Shown piece after piece: positions 8,031 to 16,419 of a stretch of DNA of 32,297 nt; the first letter of the stretch is position 1, and each line of letters starts with the position of its first letter. The stretch is from Helicobacteraceae bacterium. GTDB lineage: Bacteria > Campylobacterota > Campylobacteria > Campylobacterales > Sulfurimonadaceae. Location of the stretch: the NCBI GenBank assembly GCA_015493495.1, contig WGDB01000077.1, positions 1 to 32,297 on the forward strand. Direction: 5' to 3'. Below the pieces are notes generated by a model. That model saw only the letters and a list, made by a program, of their open reading frames with translations, searched no databases and was not told the DNA's origin. A program made the translations under genes and the position numbers.

Positions 8031-9769
8031 GATTTTACCACCCTTAAGATCTCTTCTAAGGTTGTTACGCCGCTAGCAACCTTCTTCATTCCATTAACAA
8101 ACATAGGTTCAAAGCCCTCTTTAAGTGCCTGTTCTATCATAGCATCTTTTGAAGCACTTTGGGCGATCATACTCGAAAGTGTCTCAGAAATAGGTAATAC
8201 TTCTGAGATCATCTCTCGTCCTGTATAACCTGCACCGTTACACTCTTTACAACCGGCCCCTTTATAAAAAATGGTATCGTCTGGAAAGTATTGTTTATAA
8301 GGTGCTAAGACAGAAGCTGGAAGCTGCTCTTCAACTTTGCAGGCTGGACAGATCTTACGGATAAGACGTTGTGCCTGAATAGCGACAACTGAGCCACTGA
8401 TAAGGTAAGGCTCTATCCCCATATCGACCATACGAGGAATGGAACTGACGGCATCGTTGGTGTGCAGGGTAGAGATAACCAAGTGACCGGTCAGTGCTGC
8501 TTTAATAGCAATCTCCAGTGTCTCTTGGTCACGGATCTCACCGATCATGATCTTGTCGGGATCCTGACGAAGGATAGAGCGGAGAGCATCAGCGAAGCTA
8601 AGTCCAACGCTGGCCTTAACCTGAACCTGTTGAATCAAGTTCATACGGTACTCTACAGGGTCTTCGACGGTAATGACTTTCTCTTCAACACTTCTCAGTT
8701 CATTTAGTGCACCATAAAGTGTCGTGGTCTTACCTGAACCGGTAGGACCGGTTACCAAGATAATACCGTAAGGTGTCATCAGAGCTTTGTGAAGCTTTTT
8801 GTATCCGGCCTCATCCATACCTGCATCTTCAAGTTTGACCAAGGCTTTCTCTTTGTCGAGTACACGCATAACGATAGACTCACCATACATAATTGGCAGT
8901 GTAGAGAAACGGAAGTCATACTCACGTCCACCAACTGGTGTAGAAAAACGTCCATCTTGAGGTTTGCGTTTTTCAGCAATATCCAAGTTGGCAAGGATCT
9001 TCAGTCTTGAGGCAAGCGGCGGGTAGATGTCTTTGTCGAAGATAAAGACTTCAGAGAGTTTGCCATCAATTCTGGCACGGACCGTACAGTTATTCTCTGT
9101 AGGTTCAATGTGAATATCACTTGCACGTGCTTTAATACAAGCTTTTAAGATGACTTCGATGAGTTGCAAGATAGAAGAAGCTTCAGCAGCATCTTTGGTC
9201 TGTTCTCTACCTATGGAGTTTAACTCGTTACGAATGTTGATCACAAGCTCTTTGACACTGTCTTTAAGTTCAACTTTAAAAAGATAAGCCTGGATCTGCT
9301 TTTCAGTTGCTACGGCAATATCTATAGGTTTTCTAGGGAAGAGTCGTTGAATGGCCTCTTGTGCTTCGATATTAAGAGGATCTAAAAAAGCAATAGTGAC
9401 AGAGAGGTCGTTCTCTTTAATAGGGAGGGCATTGAAACGTTTGAGCTGTGAAAGAGGTATGCGGTCTGTTAATCTATAGTCCATGTCGATCGAATCTAGA
9501 TCTAAAAATTGGAAGTCCATCACTTCTGCAAGGTGCTGCATCACCGATTGCGCATCTAAAAAATGGTATTGTTTAATGATTGATATATCATATTGCCCAG
9601 AGCGTATCTGCTCAACTACAAATCTTTTGACAAAGTTGACAGAGACTGCACCGACTTTAGTCAATGTCTCAAGCAGAGTATCGTTATCTACACCTGCCCG
9701 TTGAAGTCTGTCGATTTGCTCTTTAGAGATATGACCTTGGGCTAATAAATCGGTGGTGATTCTATCCAT
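8027..9769 (-). CDS. GspE/PilB/MshE-type assembly ATPase
   Basis: Cytoplasmic hexameric ATPase powering pilus or pseudopilus assembly, 580 residues. The N-terminal 150 residues resemble the MshEN/T2SSE N-domain. The catalytic part shows Walker A (GPTGSGKTTT, 341-350), an Asp box (VEDPVEYR, about 369-375), Walker B (PDKIMIGEIRD, about 404-414) and a His box (GHLVISTLHTND, about 428-439). Four cysteines in two CxxC pairs (474/477 and 507/510) form the zinc site of assembly ATPases, which retraction ATPases of the PilT type lack. No second ATPase of the PilT type is in the window. Placed between a small periplasmic protein gene and the platform gene; equivalent to mshE or ctsE. Confidence 0.95.
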   Translation of the reverse strand: MDRITTDLLAQGHISKEQIDRLQRAGVDNDTLLETLTKVGAVSVNFVKRFVVEQIRSGQYDISIIKQYHFLDAQSVMQHLAEVMDFQFLDLDSIDMDYRLTDRIPLSQLKRFNALPIKENDLSVTIAFLDPLNIEAQEAIQRLFPRKPIDIAVATEKQIQAYLFKVELKDSVKELVINIRNELNSIGREQTKDAAEASSILQLIEVILKACIKARASDIHIEPTENNCTVRARIDGKLSEVFIFDKDIYPPLASRLKILANLDIAEKRKPQDGRFSTPVGGREYDFRFSTLPIMYGESIVMRVLDKEKALVKLEDAGMDEAGYKKLHKALMTPYGIILVTGPTGSGKTTTLYGALNELRSVEEKVITVEDPVEYRMNLIQQVQVKASVGLSFADALRSILRQDPDKIMIGEIRDQETLEIAIKAALTGHLVISTLHTNDAVSSIPRMVDMGIEPYLISGSVVAIQAQRLIRKICPACKVEEQLPASVLAPYKQYFPDDTIFYKGAGCKECNGAGYTGREMISEVLPISETLSSMIAQSASKDAMIEQALKEGFEPMFVNGMKKVASGVTTLEEILRVVKS

Positions 9770-9777
9770 AATAACTC

Positions 9778-10326
9778 CTACCAGTAGATATGACGTTTTG
9801 TCATCTGCTTGTTTTGATACTCTTCTATGATCATTTTAGGAGAAGGACCACTTTTGGTGACATAAAGACGGTACATCTTAGTAGGGTCCTTCGGGTCTTT
9901 GTAATTGTAACGACGTTTTTGTTTAGATCCGCTGTCATGTGTGTAAAGATCAAAAACTGTAGACAAGACATACTCTGTAGTTGGGAGTCTTACAGGTTTA
10001 AGGTCGTATTGATCGCTTAAGGCATGTATCAATAGCTTTTTCTGCATTAAAATTACCGAAAAGTAGGCAGCATTTGCACGAGACTCAGGTGTTGCCTTGA
10101 GTGCGACAATAGGAAGTGCCAATTTGTCAATACGATCAGCGTTAAGACAAGAAAATGCATAGATAGAGAGCAACTCTTCATCTGTAATATTCTGACGTAA
10201 TATATTTTCGTCTGTTTTACAAACCTCTTGAAATTTCTCTGCCTGATAGAGTTTAAAAGTATCTGTCTTTAAATCTGCTAAGAGAAGCAGGGGAGTTAAA
10301 GAGAGTAGAGCAATTAGTCTTTTCAT
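9778..10326 (-). CDS. Small periplasmic protein of unknown function in the pilus operon
   Basis: A 182-residue protein I do not recognise. The first 17 residues (MKRLIALLSLTPLLLLA) are a signal peptide, so it probably acts in the periplasm. The mature part is helical in its first two thirds, with two cysteines (in EVCKTDEN and FSCLNAD) that could form a disulfide, and a basic C-terminal part ending in RHIYW. Its ATG overlaps the stop of the preceding TPR protein gene (ATGA), and it sits just upstream of the assembly ATPase, so it is almost certainly produced with the machine. The standard MSHA order has no gene at this position; I infer an accessory or lineage-specific part of the apparatus. 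Weak TPR/Sel1-like helices are possible. Confidence 0.75.
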   Translation of the reverse strand: MKRLIALLSLTPLLLLADLKTDTFKLYQAEKFQEVCKTDENILRQNITDEELLSIYAFSCLNADRIDKLALPIVALKATPESRANAAYFSVILMQKKLLIHALSDQYDLKPVRLPTTEYVLSTVFDLYTHDSGSKQKRRYNYKDPKDPTKMYRLYVTKSGPSPKMIIEEYQNKQMTKRHIYW

Positions 10327-11237
10327 TTGAATGTTCCTTTTTTTATCTCAGTTAGCAGGGCCTTAGCTTTTATAGAACGAGATTTTTTATAATAACTGTT
10401 CAGCTTGTTAACTGCTTTGTCTTTTCTTCCTAGTTTTACTAAGGATTTAGCGTACAGTATGACACCGTCTTCAATCTTAGGGTTTAGCTTAAGGGTCTCT
10501 CTCGCATATTTATAGGATTGCGTATAGTCGCCTTTTCCATAATATTTATTAGCAATAAAGAGACTTAGTGCCGGCTTCTTCTTTCGATTGAAACGTTTAA
10601 TAACCCCTTTTAATTCATCATCAGAAGTCTGAACATGACCGACCTTCACCTCTTCTTGAGCTTGTTTGAGCACCGCCGTATTATGGGCGTCTAAGACTAC
10701 CACTTTAGTTATCTCTTTTTTAGGTGCTATAGGTTTAGTAGCAGCACTTTTTTTAGCAGCATGTCTTTTGGCAGCAAGGATTTTGGCTTTTCGACGTTTT
10801 AGAGCTTCTTTTTTACGTTGTGCTGCCTCTCTTCTTTTGAGTGCAAGTTCACGTGCACTTTGAGCGGCTTGTGTCTGTCGTTCTAACCGTTCTTGCTCTA
10901 GTTGAGCACTCAGAATCTCCCCTTTGACAATAGAAGTAAAGACAAATGAAGGCTGTAAGATATTTTGTGGAATATCTATTTTTTTGGTAACTGTAGCAAC
11001 TTCTCTCTTTGACGTAACAGTTTTTGTTTGAACGACTTTCGTAGTAACAGAGGGCTTTTTTGTTGAGAGCGTTATTGTCTTGTCTACACTGCTCTGTAAG
11101 ATGTCTGTAGCTAGATAGAAATAGCCAGAAACACCGGCAAGCACGGATATAAAAACGGCAGCACCAACATAACGCGGTAACATCTTTTTAAAGTGGTATT
11201 TAGACCATCTCTTTTCTAATTCAGGGACATCAAGCAT
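10323..11237 (-). CDS. Membrane-anchored TPR protein, MshN-like (possibly CtsX-like)
   Basis: About 304 residues: a short cytoplasmic N-terminus, one transmembrane helix near residues 24-45 (YVGAAVFISVLAGVSGYFYLA), a linker rich in Thr, Val and Lys, a long basic alanine/lysine/arginine helix or coiled coil about 110-175, and two or three TPR-like helix pairs about 205-300 (KYYGKGDYTQSYKYARETL). This matches MshN, a TPR protein encoded between mshM and mshE. In Campylobacter the position is taken by CtsX, a membrane protein reported to partner CtsP; whether the two are homologous I cannot tell. I choose the ATG at 11237 over the TTG at 11240 because AGGA lies seven bases before it. The start lies inside the end of the AAA ATPase gene. 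Confidence 0.8.
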   Translation of the reverse strand: MLDVPELEKRWSKYHFKKMLPRYVGAAVFISVLAGVSGYFYLATDILQSSVDKTITLSTKKPSVTTKVVQTKTVTSKREVATVTKKIDIPQNILQPSFVFTSIVKGEILSAQLEQERLERQTQAAQSARELALKRREAAQRKKEALKRRKAKILAAKRHAAKKSAATKPIAPKKEITKVVVLDAHNTAVLKQAQEEVKVGHVQTSDDELKGVIKRFNRKKKPALSLFIANKYYGKGDYTQSYKYARETLKLNPKIEDGVILYAKSLVKLGRKDKAVNKLNSYYKKSRSIKAKALLTEIKKGTFK

Positions 11238-12042
11238 CAATAAATCCTGTGTGTATAGCAGCCATCTCTATAAGTTTGGTAGGAATAGCATCAAATTTTA
11301 CGGCTGATGGGTTATTGTCTTCATACCAACTACAGATTTCAAAAAGTCCATAAAGCAACTTGTTTGTATCACGATAGTTTCCATTTGTAAATTGGTGTAT
11401 CGTTTTAACTGCCTTGTCGCTAAACATATTGGCAAGATCAAAAAAGTTAGCACGTAACAACTTCTTTTGTATATAGATCGTTAATTCAGAGGGAAGGGCA
11501 TTTTGTAACTCTTGACTCTCCCATATACGTGTTTGAAAGTGCTCTTTTGCGATCAAGTCCTCTTTTTGTGTTTTATGAAGTGCAAAAATAAACTTCACTT
11601 TTCTAGAATCAGAGATCAGTCTAATCTTTTCCATCAAGGATTCAGAATAAAGTTGGGCCTCATCCAAGATAACCACTGGTGTTACCTCCACCTCAAAATG
11701 GTTAGCAAGTTCCATGAACTGTGTAAAATTCAGATGCTCGTTGGTATTGAAGCGAAAGATCTCATATGCAAGTACTTTGAAAAACTCTATCTCGTCTATA
11801 ATAGGTGTTTGAATATAGACGACCTTCTGCTTAGGTGAGAGCTCTTTGTACAGCTTGTTAAGCATCATACTTTTACCCGTTCCAGGTTTACCAAAAACAA
11901 GGATCATCTTAAGTGGTTTTTGAATAGCCTCTTTTAAGGCGTGATAGATGGCAACACTACGGTCTAATTGAACGTAGTCTTTTGAGTCAACAATATCCTG
12001 AAAGACCTCTTTTGAATTGTGAAATACTTTAGAGCTCTTCAT
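11230..12042 (-). CDS. ExeA/MshM-type AAA ATPase (CtsP-like)
   Basis: Cytoplasmic or membrane-associated P-loop ATPase of 270 residues with Walker A (GKPGTGKS, about 51-58) and Walker B (PVVILDEAQ), followed by a sensor region and a helical lid (FTNGNYRDTNKLLYG). This is the AAA_22 type found in ExeA of Aeromonas, which helps assemble the secretin, and in MshM. Campylobacter CtsP, needed for DNA uptake, is a nucleotide-binding protein in the same position. ExeA itself has an extra C-terminal peptidoglycan-binding domain; this protein ends without one, as MshM does. It overlaps the secretin gene by 14 bases at its start and the TPR gene by 8 at its end, indicating coupled translation. Confidence 0.88.
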   Translation of the reverse strand: MKSSKVFHNSKEVFQDIVDSKDYVQLDRSVAIYHALKEAIQKPLKMILVFGKPGTGKSMMLNKLYKELSPKQKVVYIQTPIIDEIEFFKVLAYEIFRFNTNEHLNFTQFMELANHFEVEVTPVVILDEAQLYSESLMEKIRLISDSRKVKFIFALHKTQKEDLIAKEHFQTRIWESQELQNALPSELTIYIQKKLLRANFFDLANMFSDKAVKTIHQFTNGNYRDTNKLLYGLFEICSWYEDNNPSAVKFDAIPTKLIEMAAIHTGFIDA

Positions 12043-13711
12043 CAGCCTCTTTACTTTCTAACGTGACATCATCTTCAGCAGTGACATTATCATCTTCGCT
12101 AAATGTAGCTTTGAGTCCCGCTTCCTCTTTAGTTACAGAAGTGTATCCAAGGTCTGCAATGGTAAGTGTATTACCTTCAGGCTTAATGATGTGTGGTTCA
12201 ATAACTATAACAAGTTCTTCCACATTTCTTACTTTTTCTTCATATTTAAAGAAATAACCAAGACCTGGTATGTCTCCTAAAAGAGGTACTTTGTTGGTCT
12301 TAAAGTTTTCCCGTGAACCAATAAGTCCACCTAGGATGATGCGGTTACCATCTTTAACGGTGACCACTGCAGAGAGTTGACGACGGTCAAGGTCAGGCGG
12401 CATAGTACGGTTTTCTTGATCCGCTGTATCACTAGAGATCGGCACACGTGTCTGACTTAAAGATGGATTCACCTTAAGCGTAATTGTGTCATTTTCACCA
12501 ATTTCAGGGGTGATATCTAATAAAACACCGGCAAAAACAGAGTTTATCATGTTGTTCTGTGTGGTGAAATTGCCACCAGCACTTGCAGAGTTTGATGCTT
12601 GCTCAATAGTGTAGAAGTACTCAGTACCTACTGTTATTAAGGCAGGTTGGTTGTTTAGGGTTAAGACTTTAGGGTTAGAAAGTGCCCGAACTTCACCTTG
12701 TTCTTTAAGGAACTTGATTACTTCGTTTAAAGACCCACCACCTGTTATTTGAACCATACCAGCGGCTTTGGTTGTAAGGGTCAAGAGATTACCAGTAGGA
12801 GTATATGTTCCTGATCCCGAACGAGAGACACTGTCAATAGCTACTTTGAAATTGGTAAGACCATAAAGTTGCGACCAATCTATACCTGTTGCTGATTTAT
12901 CATCAAAAAGGACGGCCATCATACTTACGTCAATAAGGACTTGGCGCTGGACCTTCTCTTGTAAAAGTTTAAGATAAGCATCAATACGTGCTTGCTGACG
13001 ACCTGTTGCTGAGATAGTGATAAGACCTGCATTTTTGTTGATAATAGGGGCTTCTGCCTGATACGCATCTTCAGGACGATTGAGCACACGTTGAAGTTCA
13101 AGATCTAACTCTTCCCAAAACTTCACTTCATCAGTAGACTCAATGGAAATACCAGACTTGTTGGAACCTGATTGGGAGTCCATACCACCCATACCGCCGC
13201 CACCAGGCATACCACCACCCATAGCACCACCGCCACCCATAGCACCGCCGCCCATAGCACCACCGCCCATACCACCTTGAGCGCCCATCTGTCCACCTAT
13301 AGAGGCAGAACTGGAACTTAACATAACATCAGTTGAACCCTTACTTTTACGTTGAGATAAAATATAATCGATGTTATATGTGATTGTTTTAAGGTATGAA
13401 ATACGTAAAATATCATTATCTATGGTAAAGTTCAGATTGTTCTCTGTTAAAAGAATCTCAAACACTTCATCAATAGTAAGGTTCTTAATATGGGTTTTAT
13501 TAAGTTTCTTGTCCATAAGCTTTTCAGTTTCACTGTCAGCAACAACCAAACTGTACTCACATGCTGTTGTTAGTTGATCAACATACTCACCAATAGTGGT
13601 TCCTTTTGCAGAAGAGATGCTAAAGAGTTCATAAGTACAATCGGCTTGCATAGAAGATGCTAAGATGACTGAAGCAGCTAAAGAGATCAGCTTTTTATTT
13701 AGGTTTTTCAT
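12029..13711 (-). CDS. Outer-membrane secretin, MshL/PilQ/GspD type (CtsD-like)
   Basis: Secretin that forms the outer-membrane channel of the machine. A signal peptide (about residues 1-25, ending SSMQA) is followed by an STN-like N-terminal domain (about 35-105). A glycine/methionine-rich linker comes next (about 140-180), then a secretin N-domain with IISATGRQQARIDAYL-type sequence. The C-terminal secretin barrel contains ALSNPKVLTLNNQPALITVG and GNRIILGGLIGSRE...VPLLGDIPGLGYFF, a strong family signature. The protein ends in an acidic tail. Two ATGs lie six bases apart; I use the second (13711), eight bases from AAGGA, though 13717 is possible. It corresponds to mshL, or ctsD in Campylobacter. 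Confidence 0.95.
   Translation of the reverse strand: MKNLNKKLISLAASVILASSMQADCTYELFSISSAKGTTIGEYVDQLTTACEYSLVVADSETEKLMDKKLNKTHIKNLTIDEVFEILLTENNLNFTIDNDILRISYLKTITYNIDYILSQRKSKGSTDVMLSSSSASIGGQMGAQGGMGGGAMGGGAMGGGGAMGGGMPGGGGMGGMDSQSGSNKSGISIESTDEVKFWEELDLELQRVLNRPEDAYQAEAPIINKNAGLITISATGRQQARIDAYLKLLQEKVQRQVLIDVSMMAVLFDDKSATGIDWSQLYGLTNFKVAIDSVSRSGSGTYTPTGNLLTLTTKAAGMVQITGGGSLNEVIKFLKEQGEVRALSNPKVLTLNNQPALITVGTEYFYTIEQASNSASAGGNFTTQNNMINSVFAGVLLDITPEIGENDTITLKVNPSLSQTRVPISSDTADQENRTMPPDLDRRQLSAVVTVKDGNRIILGGLIGSRENFKTNKVPLLGDIPGLGYFFKYEEKVRNVEELVIVIEPHIIKPEGNTLTIADLGYTSVTKEEAGLKATFSEDDNVTAEDDVTLESKEADEEL
13181..13297 (-). repeat. Gly/Met-rich tandem repeat inside the secretin gene
   Basis: The minus strand encodes a low-complexity stretch of about 39 residues built from GGGAM and GGMGG units. 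At DNA level it is an imperfect tandem of about 15 bases (plus strand CCCATAGCACCACCG and close variants). It falls between the STN-like domain and the secretin core, so it is probably a flexible linker. Slipped-strand length variation between strains would be expected and could stay in frame when whole units are gained or lost. Confidence 0.75.
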
Positions 13712-13727
13712 TTTCATTTTCCTTTTA

Positions 13728-14153
13728 TCAATTCACGTTAAATTGGATCTTGTCATTTTTGTTGTTAAGGTAAAGTACTAGATCTTTCTTTTTACTTTTA
13801 AGATGTGCTTCGCCACCAGAGACTTTTATAATAGTGTATTCTCTAATGCGATCTCCCTCTTTATACCATTTACCATTAACTTTAATATTTTTATTAATAG
13901 CTGATTCAAGTTTTAGCGGTTTGAGTCTGATACGTTTTTTTGCTTCTATAACTGTACGTGTCTTGCCACTTTTTGTCTTGATCGTCTTAAGATATAAAAA
14001 AGGACTTTTCACTTTTGCAATAGCTCTGTTACTTACACCAACACGAGGAGGCTTTATCTCTTCTATCTGCGTGTTAATGGTTTCATGCGAAGTACTAATC
14101 GGATCCGCATAAACGGCAAGTGGCAATAAGGCCACAAATAGTAACTTTTTCAT
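13728..14153 (-). CDS. Small periplasmic protein, PilP/MshK/CtsR-like by position
   Basis: About 141 residues with a signal peptide (MKKLLFVALLPLAVYA). The mature protein is basic and its C-terminal half looks like a small beta domain (NGKWYKEGDRIREYTIIKVSGGEAHLKSKKK), similar in style to PilP/GspC HR domains and to MshK: a 'work level' loop followed by repeated short strands. Such proteins link the inner-membrane PilN/PilO pair to the secretin. I use the ATG at 14153, whose A is shared with the TAA stop of the PilO-like gene (TAATG), rather than the upstream start of the ORF track, because it puts the signal peptide at the N-terminus. In Campylobacter the small gene next to ctsD is ctsR. Homology is suggested by place and architecture, not by a strong motif. 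Confidence 0.75.
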   Translation of the reverse strand: MKKLLFVALLPLAVYADPISTSHETINTQIEEIKPPRVGVSNRAIAKVKSPFLYLKTIKTKSGKTRTVIEAKKRIRLKPLKLESAINKNIKVNGKWYKEGDRIREYTIIKVSGGEAHLKSKKKDLVLYLNNKNDKIQFNVN

Positions 14154-14785
14154 TAATATGTAATCCCCCAAACTGATAGATTTAGGTCAAGGTTGATCTT
14201 TCTAGATGCATTCATATCCAAATCATGAATATCAACAACCAACTTGCTTTTTTCAATTGAGTTCATAAACTTCATGATGTTTTTATAATCACCTTCTGAA
14301 CTAATGTTGATATTAAGTACGTGACCGAACTTCGTTTTATCACTAGCAAGTTTGTTAGAGAAGAAATTTAGTTTTACCTTGTTGCGTCTCGCATGCTCGG
14401 AAATGGAGTCAATAAATGAACCCCAAATCTCTTCATCATAAAAGAGCTCGGGGATCTTTTCGATCTCTGCTTTAATATAGACGTTTTCACCCTTAAGCAT
14501 CTCTAAGTTTTGATTGAGTTGCGCGATCTCTTGATTTAACTTGGTAATCTGGCTTTCCGGGTGTTGTGCAAGATACTGCTTGTCAACAGTGATCTTCTCT
14601 TGCACAGCCTTTGATGCTGCTAGAATATCTTGATACCCCTTCTCAGCAGAGTCCCAAAAGACAAGATAAGAGAATGTAACCAAAGCAACAAATACCATAC
14701 CATAGATAAGTTTGACGTCTTTGTCACTCTTCTCGGCAAAACTCTGATCGATATCATAGAGATATTTTTCAATTATTGCACTCAT
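14153..14785 (-). CDS. PilO/MshJ-like inner-membrane alignment protein
   Basis: Bitopic membrane protein of 210 residues: about 25 cytoplasmic residues, one transmembrane helix (about 27-45, LIYGMVFVALVTFSYLVFW), a periplasmic coiled coil (about 55-110, with heptad-like LNQEIAQLNQNLEMLKGE) and a C-terminal alpha/beta domain (NINISSEGDYKNIMKFMNSIEKS) of the type found in PilO, GspM and MshJ. In these machines it pairs with PilN to connect the cytoplasmic ATPase platform to the periplasmic PilP and secretin. It overlaps the preceding PilM-PilN-like gene by four bases (ATGA) and the next gene by one, so the proteins are likely made in matched amounts. Confidence 0.82.
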   Translation of the reverse strand: MSAIIEKYLYDIDQSFAEKSDKDVKLIYGMVFVALVTFSYLVFWDSAEKGYQDILAASKAVQEKITVDKQYLAQHPESQITKLNQEIAQLNQNLEMLKGENVYIKAEIEKIPELFYDEEIWGSFIDSISEHARRNKVKLNFFSNKLASDKTKFGHVLNINISSEGDYKNIMKFMNSIEKSKLVVDIHDLDMNASRKINLDLNLSVWGITY

Positions 14786-16317
14786 TTTAGCACCGCCTTC
14801 ATCTCACTTAAGTAGCGATTTTTATCTTCATCAAATGTGATCTCTTCTAACACGAAGTGGAATCGTGTTGTCTTCTTTTTTGTCAAATACTCAAGTAGAC
14901 GAGTTATCTCTTTATCTTTATGAGAGATCATATGGAAGGTAAACCCTTTGAAATCTTTAGCTTGATTGTATGAAAGTTTTTCTAACTTGACGTTAAATTT
15001 GTTCAAATCAGCTGCAAATTCAGTTATAAGTTTGGCTTTCATAGGGTAGTCGACTTTGACATCATGAATCTTTTCAAGTGTATTCATCTGTCTGTCTAGC
15101 TCTGTTTGCTCGGCCAGTACAAGTTTGGTAACAGCAGTTTTCTCAACTGTTTTGAGGTTTATAGTTGCTTCTCTTGTTGTCTTGATACTGTGAATTTCAT
15201 TATATTCGGTGTCAAGGAGTGATTTGTTTAGCTCTTCAGCAAAAGTCAAACTCCAAAAAGCAACAGGATAAGAGAAGGCAACTACAAGGGCAAGTCCAGA
15301 GATAGCGATGAGTTTACCACTGGCGCGTTGCATGAACTTTGGTGGACGTGGATAAAGAGAGAAGTTACACTCATAACGTTCATCACTCTCTGTCATTGTA
15401 TAGAGGTGCATAAGTTGATGTACTTGATCTACATACTGACCGTTAGTATCAAAGCCATAGTCGAAGTCAAAAGTCTTTGAGATAAGACCTAGATAGGTCT
15501 GTGAGTACTCATCCAGACCTGCAATAGTACCGATCTGTGAACCGATGTAGATCTGGTCAATAGTCTCAAGTTCAAAGGCACGTTTAGAATAGGTAAGTAC
15601 ATCATTAATATGTAAAAAGAGTTCACCAAAAAGCTTAATAAGGTCGCGTTGGTACTCTTTGTTTTCAGCACCAAGTCCCTCTCCAGACAACATCTGTATG
15701 AAGAGTGGCATACCGATCTGCTCACCATAAAGCTCACTAAAACGTTCATACATCATACTGATAGAGTACTTTAGTGATTTGGTATAGACAAATTCTTGGT
15801 CGTTATAGATTGTGAAAAAAGCATCATTGTCTTGAAAATAGATATAACAGTGAACACCTACGTCTTGAATGATCTCTCTTTGGTAAAGACCTTTTATAAG
15901 TAATGGTACGGGTACGATCTGATCGATATACTTTATCTTTTCCACTGTGACTTCAAAGGTCTCATCCATCGTAATTGGGTCAACAATAAAGACATGGAAG
16001 TATCGCTCTTTGTCATTTAGTTGATGACTTGATTCGATATATTGGATGTTATAGGCAATCGCCATGTCTAGGGCAAGATCTTCATAAACCTTGTTCTCAA
16101 TGGCGAATGCCAGATCATCATCTGGTATGTTTTTACTTACGCCAACAAGTGCTGTTAAAAAATCATTGGTGTTAAGGTAGGACATTGCATACTGGGTTTT
16201 AGAAAAAGATATTGATCTAGCTTGCTCTAATTTACCAGATGCACCTACGTAGTAAGTCTCTTTGTAAGGGTTAATAGAAAGGACACTTGTAAATGCCGGT
16301 TGTTGCGTTTTACTCAT
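14782..16317 (-). CDS. PilM-PilN-like fusion (MshI/GspL type)
   Basis: First gene of the pilus/secretion operon, 511 residues. The N-terminal part (about 1-325) has no membrane segment and looks like the actin-like PilM/GspL cytoplasmic domain (VLSINPYKETYYVGAS at the start, later QIYIGSQIGTIAGLDEY). One transmembrane helix follows at about 336-362 (LIAISGLALVVAFSYPVAFW), then a coiled coil (about 365-425) and a PilN-like periplasmic alpha/beta domain. In classical type IV pili, PilM and PilN are separate proteins; joining them resembles GspL, and this is the place of mshI. It should recruit the assembly ATPase to the membrane. The ATG has TAGGA eight bases upstream. Confidence 0.82.
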   Translation of the reverse strand: MSKTQQPAFTSVLSINPYKETYYVGASGKLEQARSISFSKTQYAMSYLNTNDFLTALVGVSKNIPDDDLAFAIENKVYEDLALDMAIAYNIQYIESSHQLNDKERYFHVFIVDPITMDETFEVTVEKIKYIDQIVPVPLLIKGLYQREIIQDVGVHCYIYFQDNDAFFTIYNDQEFVYTKSLKYSISMMYERFSELYGEQIGMPLFIQMLSGEGLGAENKEYQRDLIKLFGELFLHINDVLTYSKRAFELETIDQIYIGSQIGTIAGLDEYSQTYLGLISKTFDFDYGFDTNGQYVDQVHQLMHLYTMTESDERYECNFSLYPRPPKFMQRASGKLIAISGLALVVAFSYPVAFWSLTFAEELNKSLLDTEYNEIHSIKTTREATINLKTVEKTAVTKLVLAEQTELDRQMNTLEKIHDVKVDYPMKAKLITEFAADLNKFNVKLEKLSYNQAKDFKGFTFHMISHKDKEITRLLEYLTKKKTTRFHFVLEEITFDEDKNRYLSEMKAVLK

Positions 16318-16381
16318 CGCAATAAATCCTAATGCTGTAAATTATTCAAAATTAATTGAACGTAACTCTCTATACTGTTTT

Positions 16382-16387
16382 ATTATA
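16382..16387 (-). promoter_or_regulatory. Candidate -10 box for the pilus/secretion operon
   Basis: The minus strand reads GATTATAATAAAAC, giving a perfect TATAAT about 65 bases before the first ATG of the operon. AT-rich sequence extends upstream, as in sigma-70 promoters of this phylum that lack a -35 box. The same region also contains a TATAAT on the plus strand (16384-16389), so orientation is not certain. Confidence 0.4.
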
Positions 16388-16419
16388 ATCAACAGACAAT
16401 TTAAATAGAGAAGATAATA

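Noticed and set aside
7755-8228. 157-codon plus-strand ORF across the GspF/GspE junction
   Set aside because: Opposite to two overlapping genes with intact motifs; no protein-like features.
13181-13297. CRISPR-like repeat array
   Set aside because: The repeats are short, imperfect, contiguous and in frame inside the secretin gene; no spacers.
16356-16389. Full sigma-70 promoter on the plus strand (TTGAAC ... TATAAT)
   Set aside because: The spacing between the hexamers is 22 bases, too long for a standard promoter; only the -10 box is kept as a possibility.
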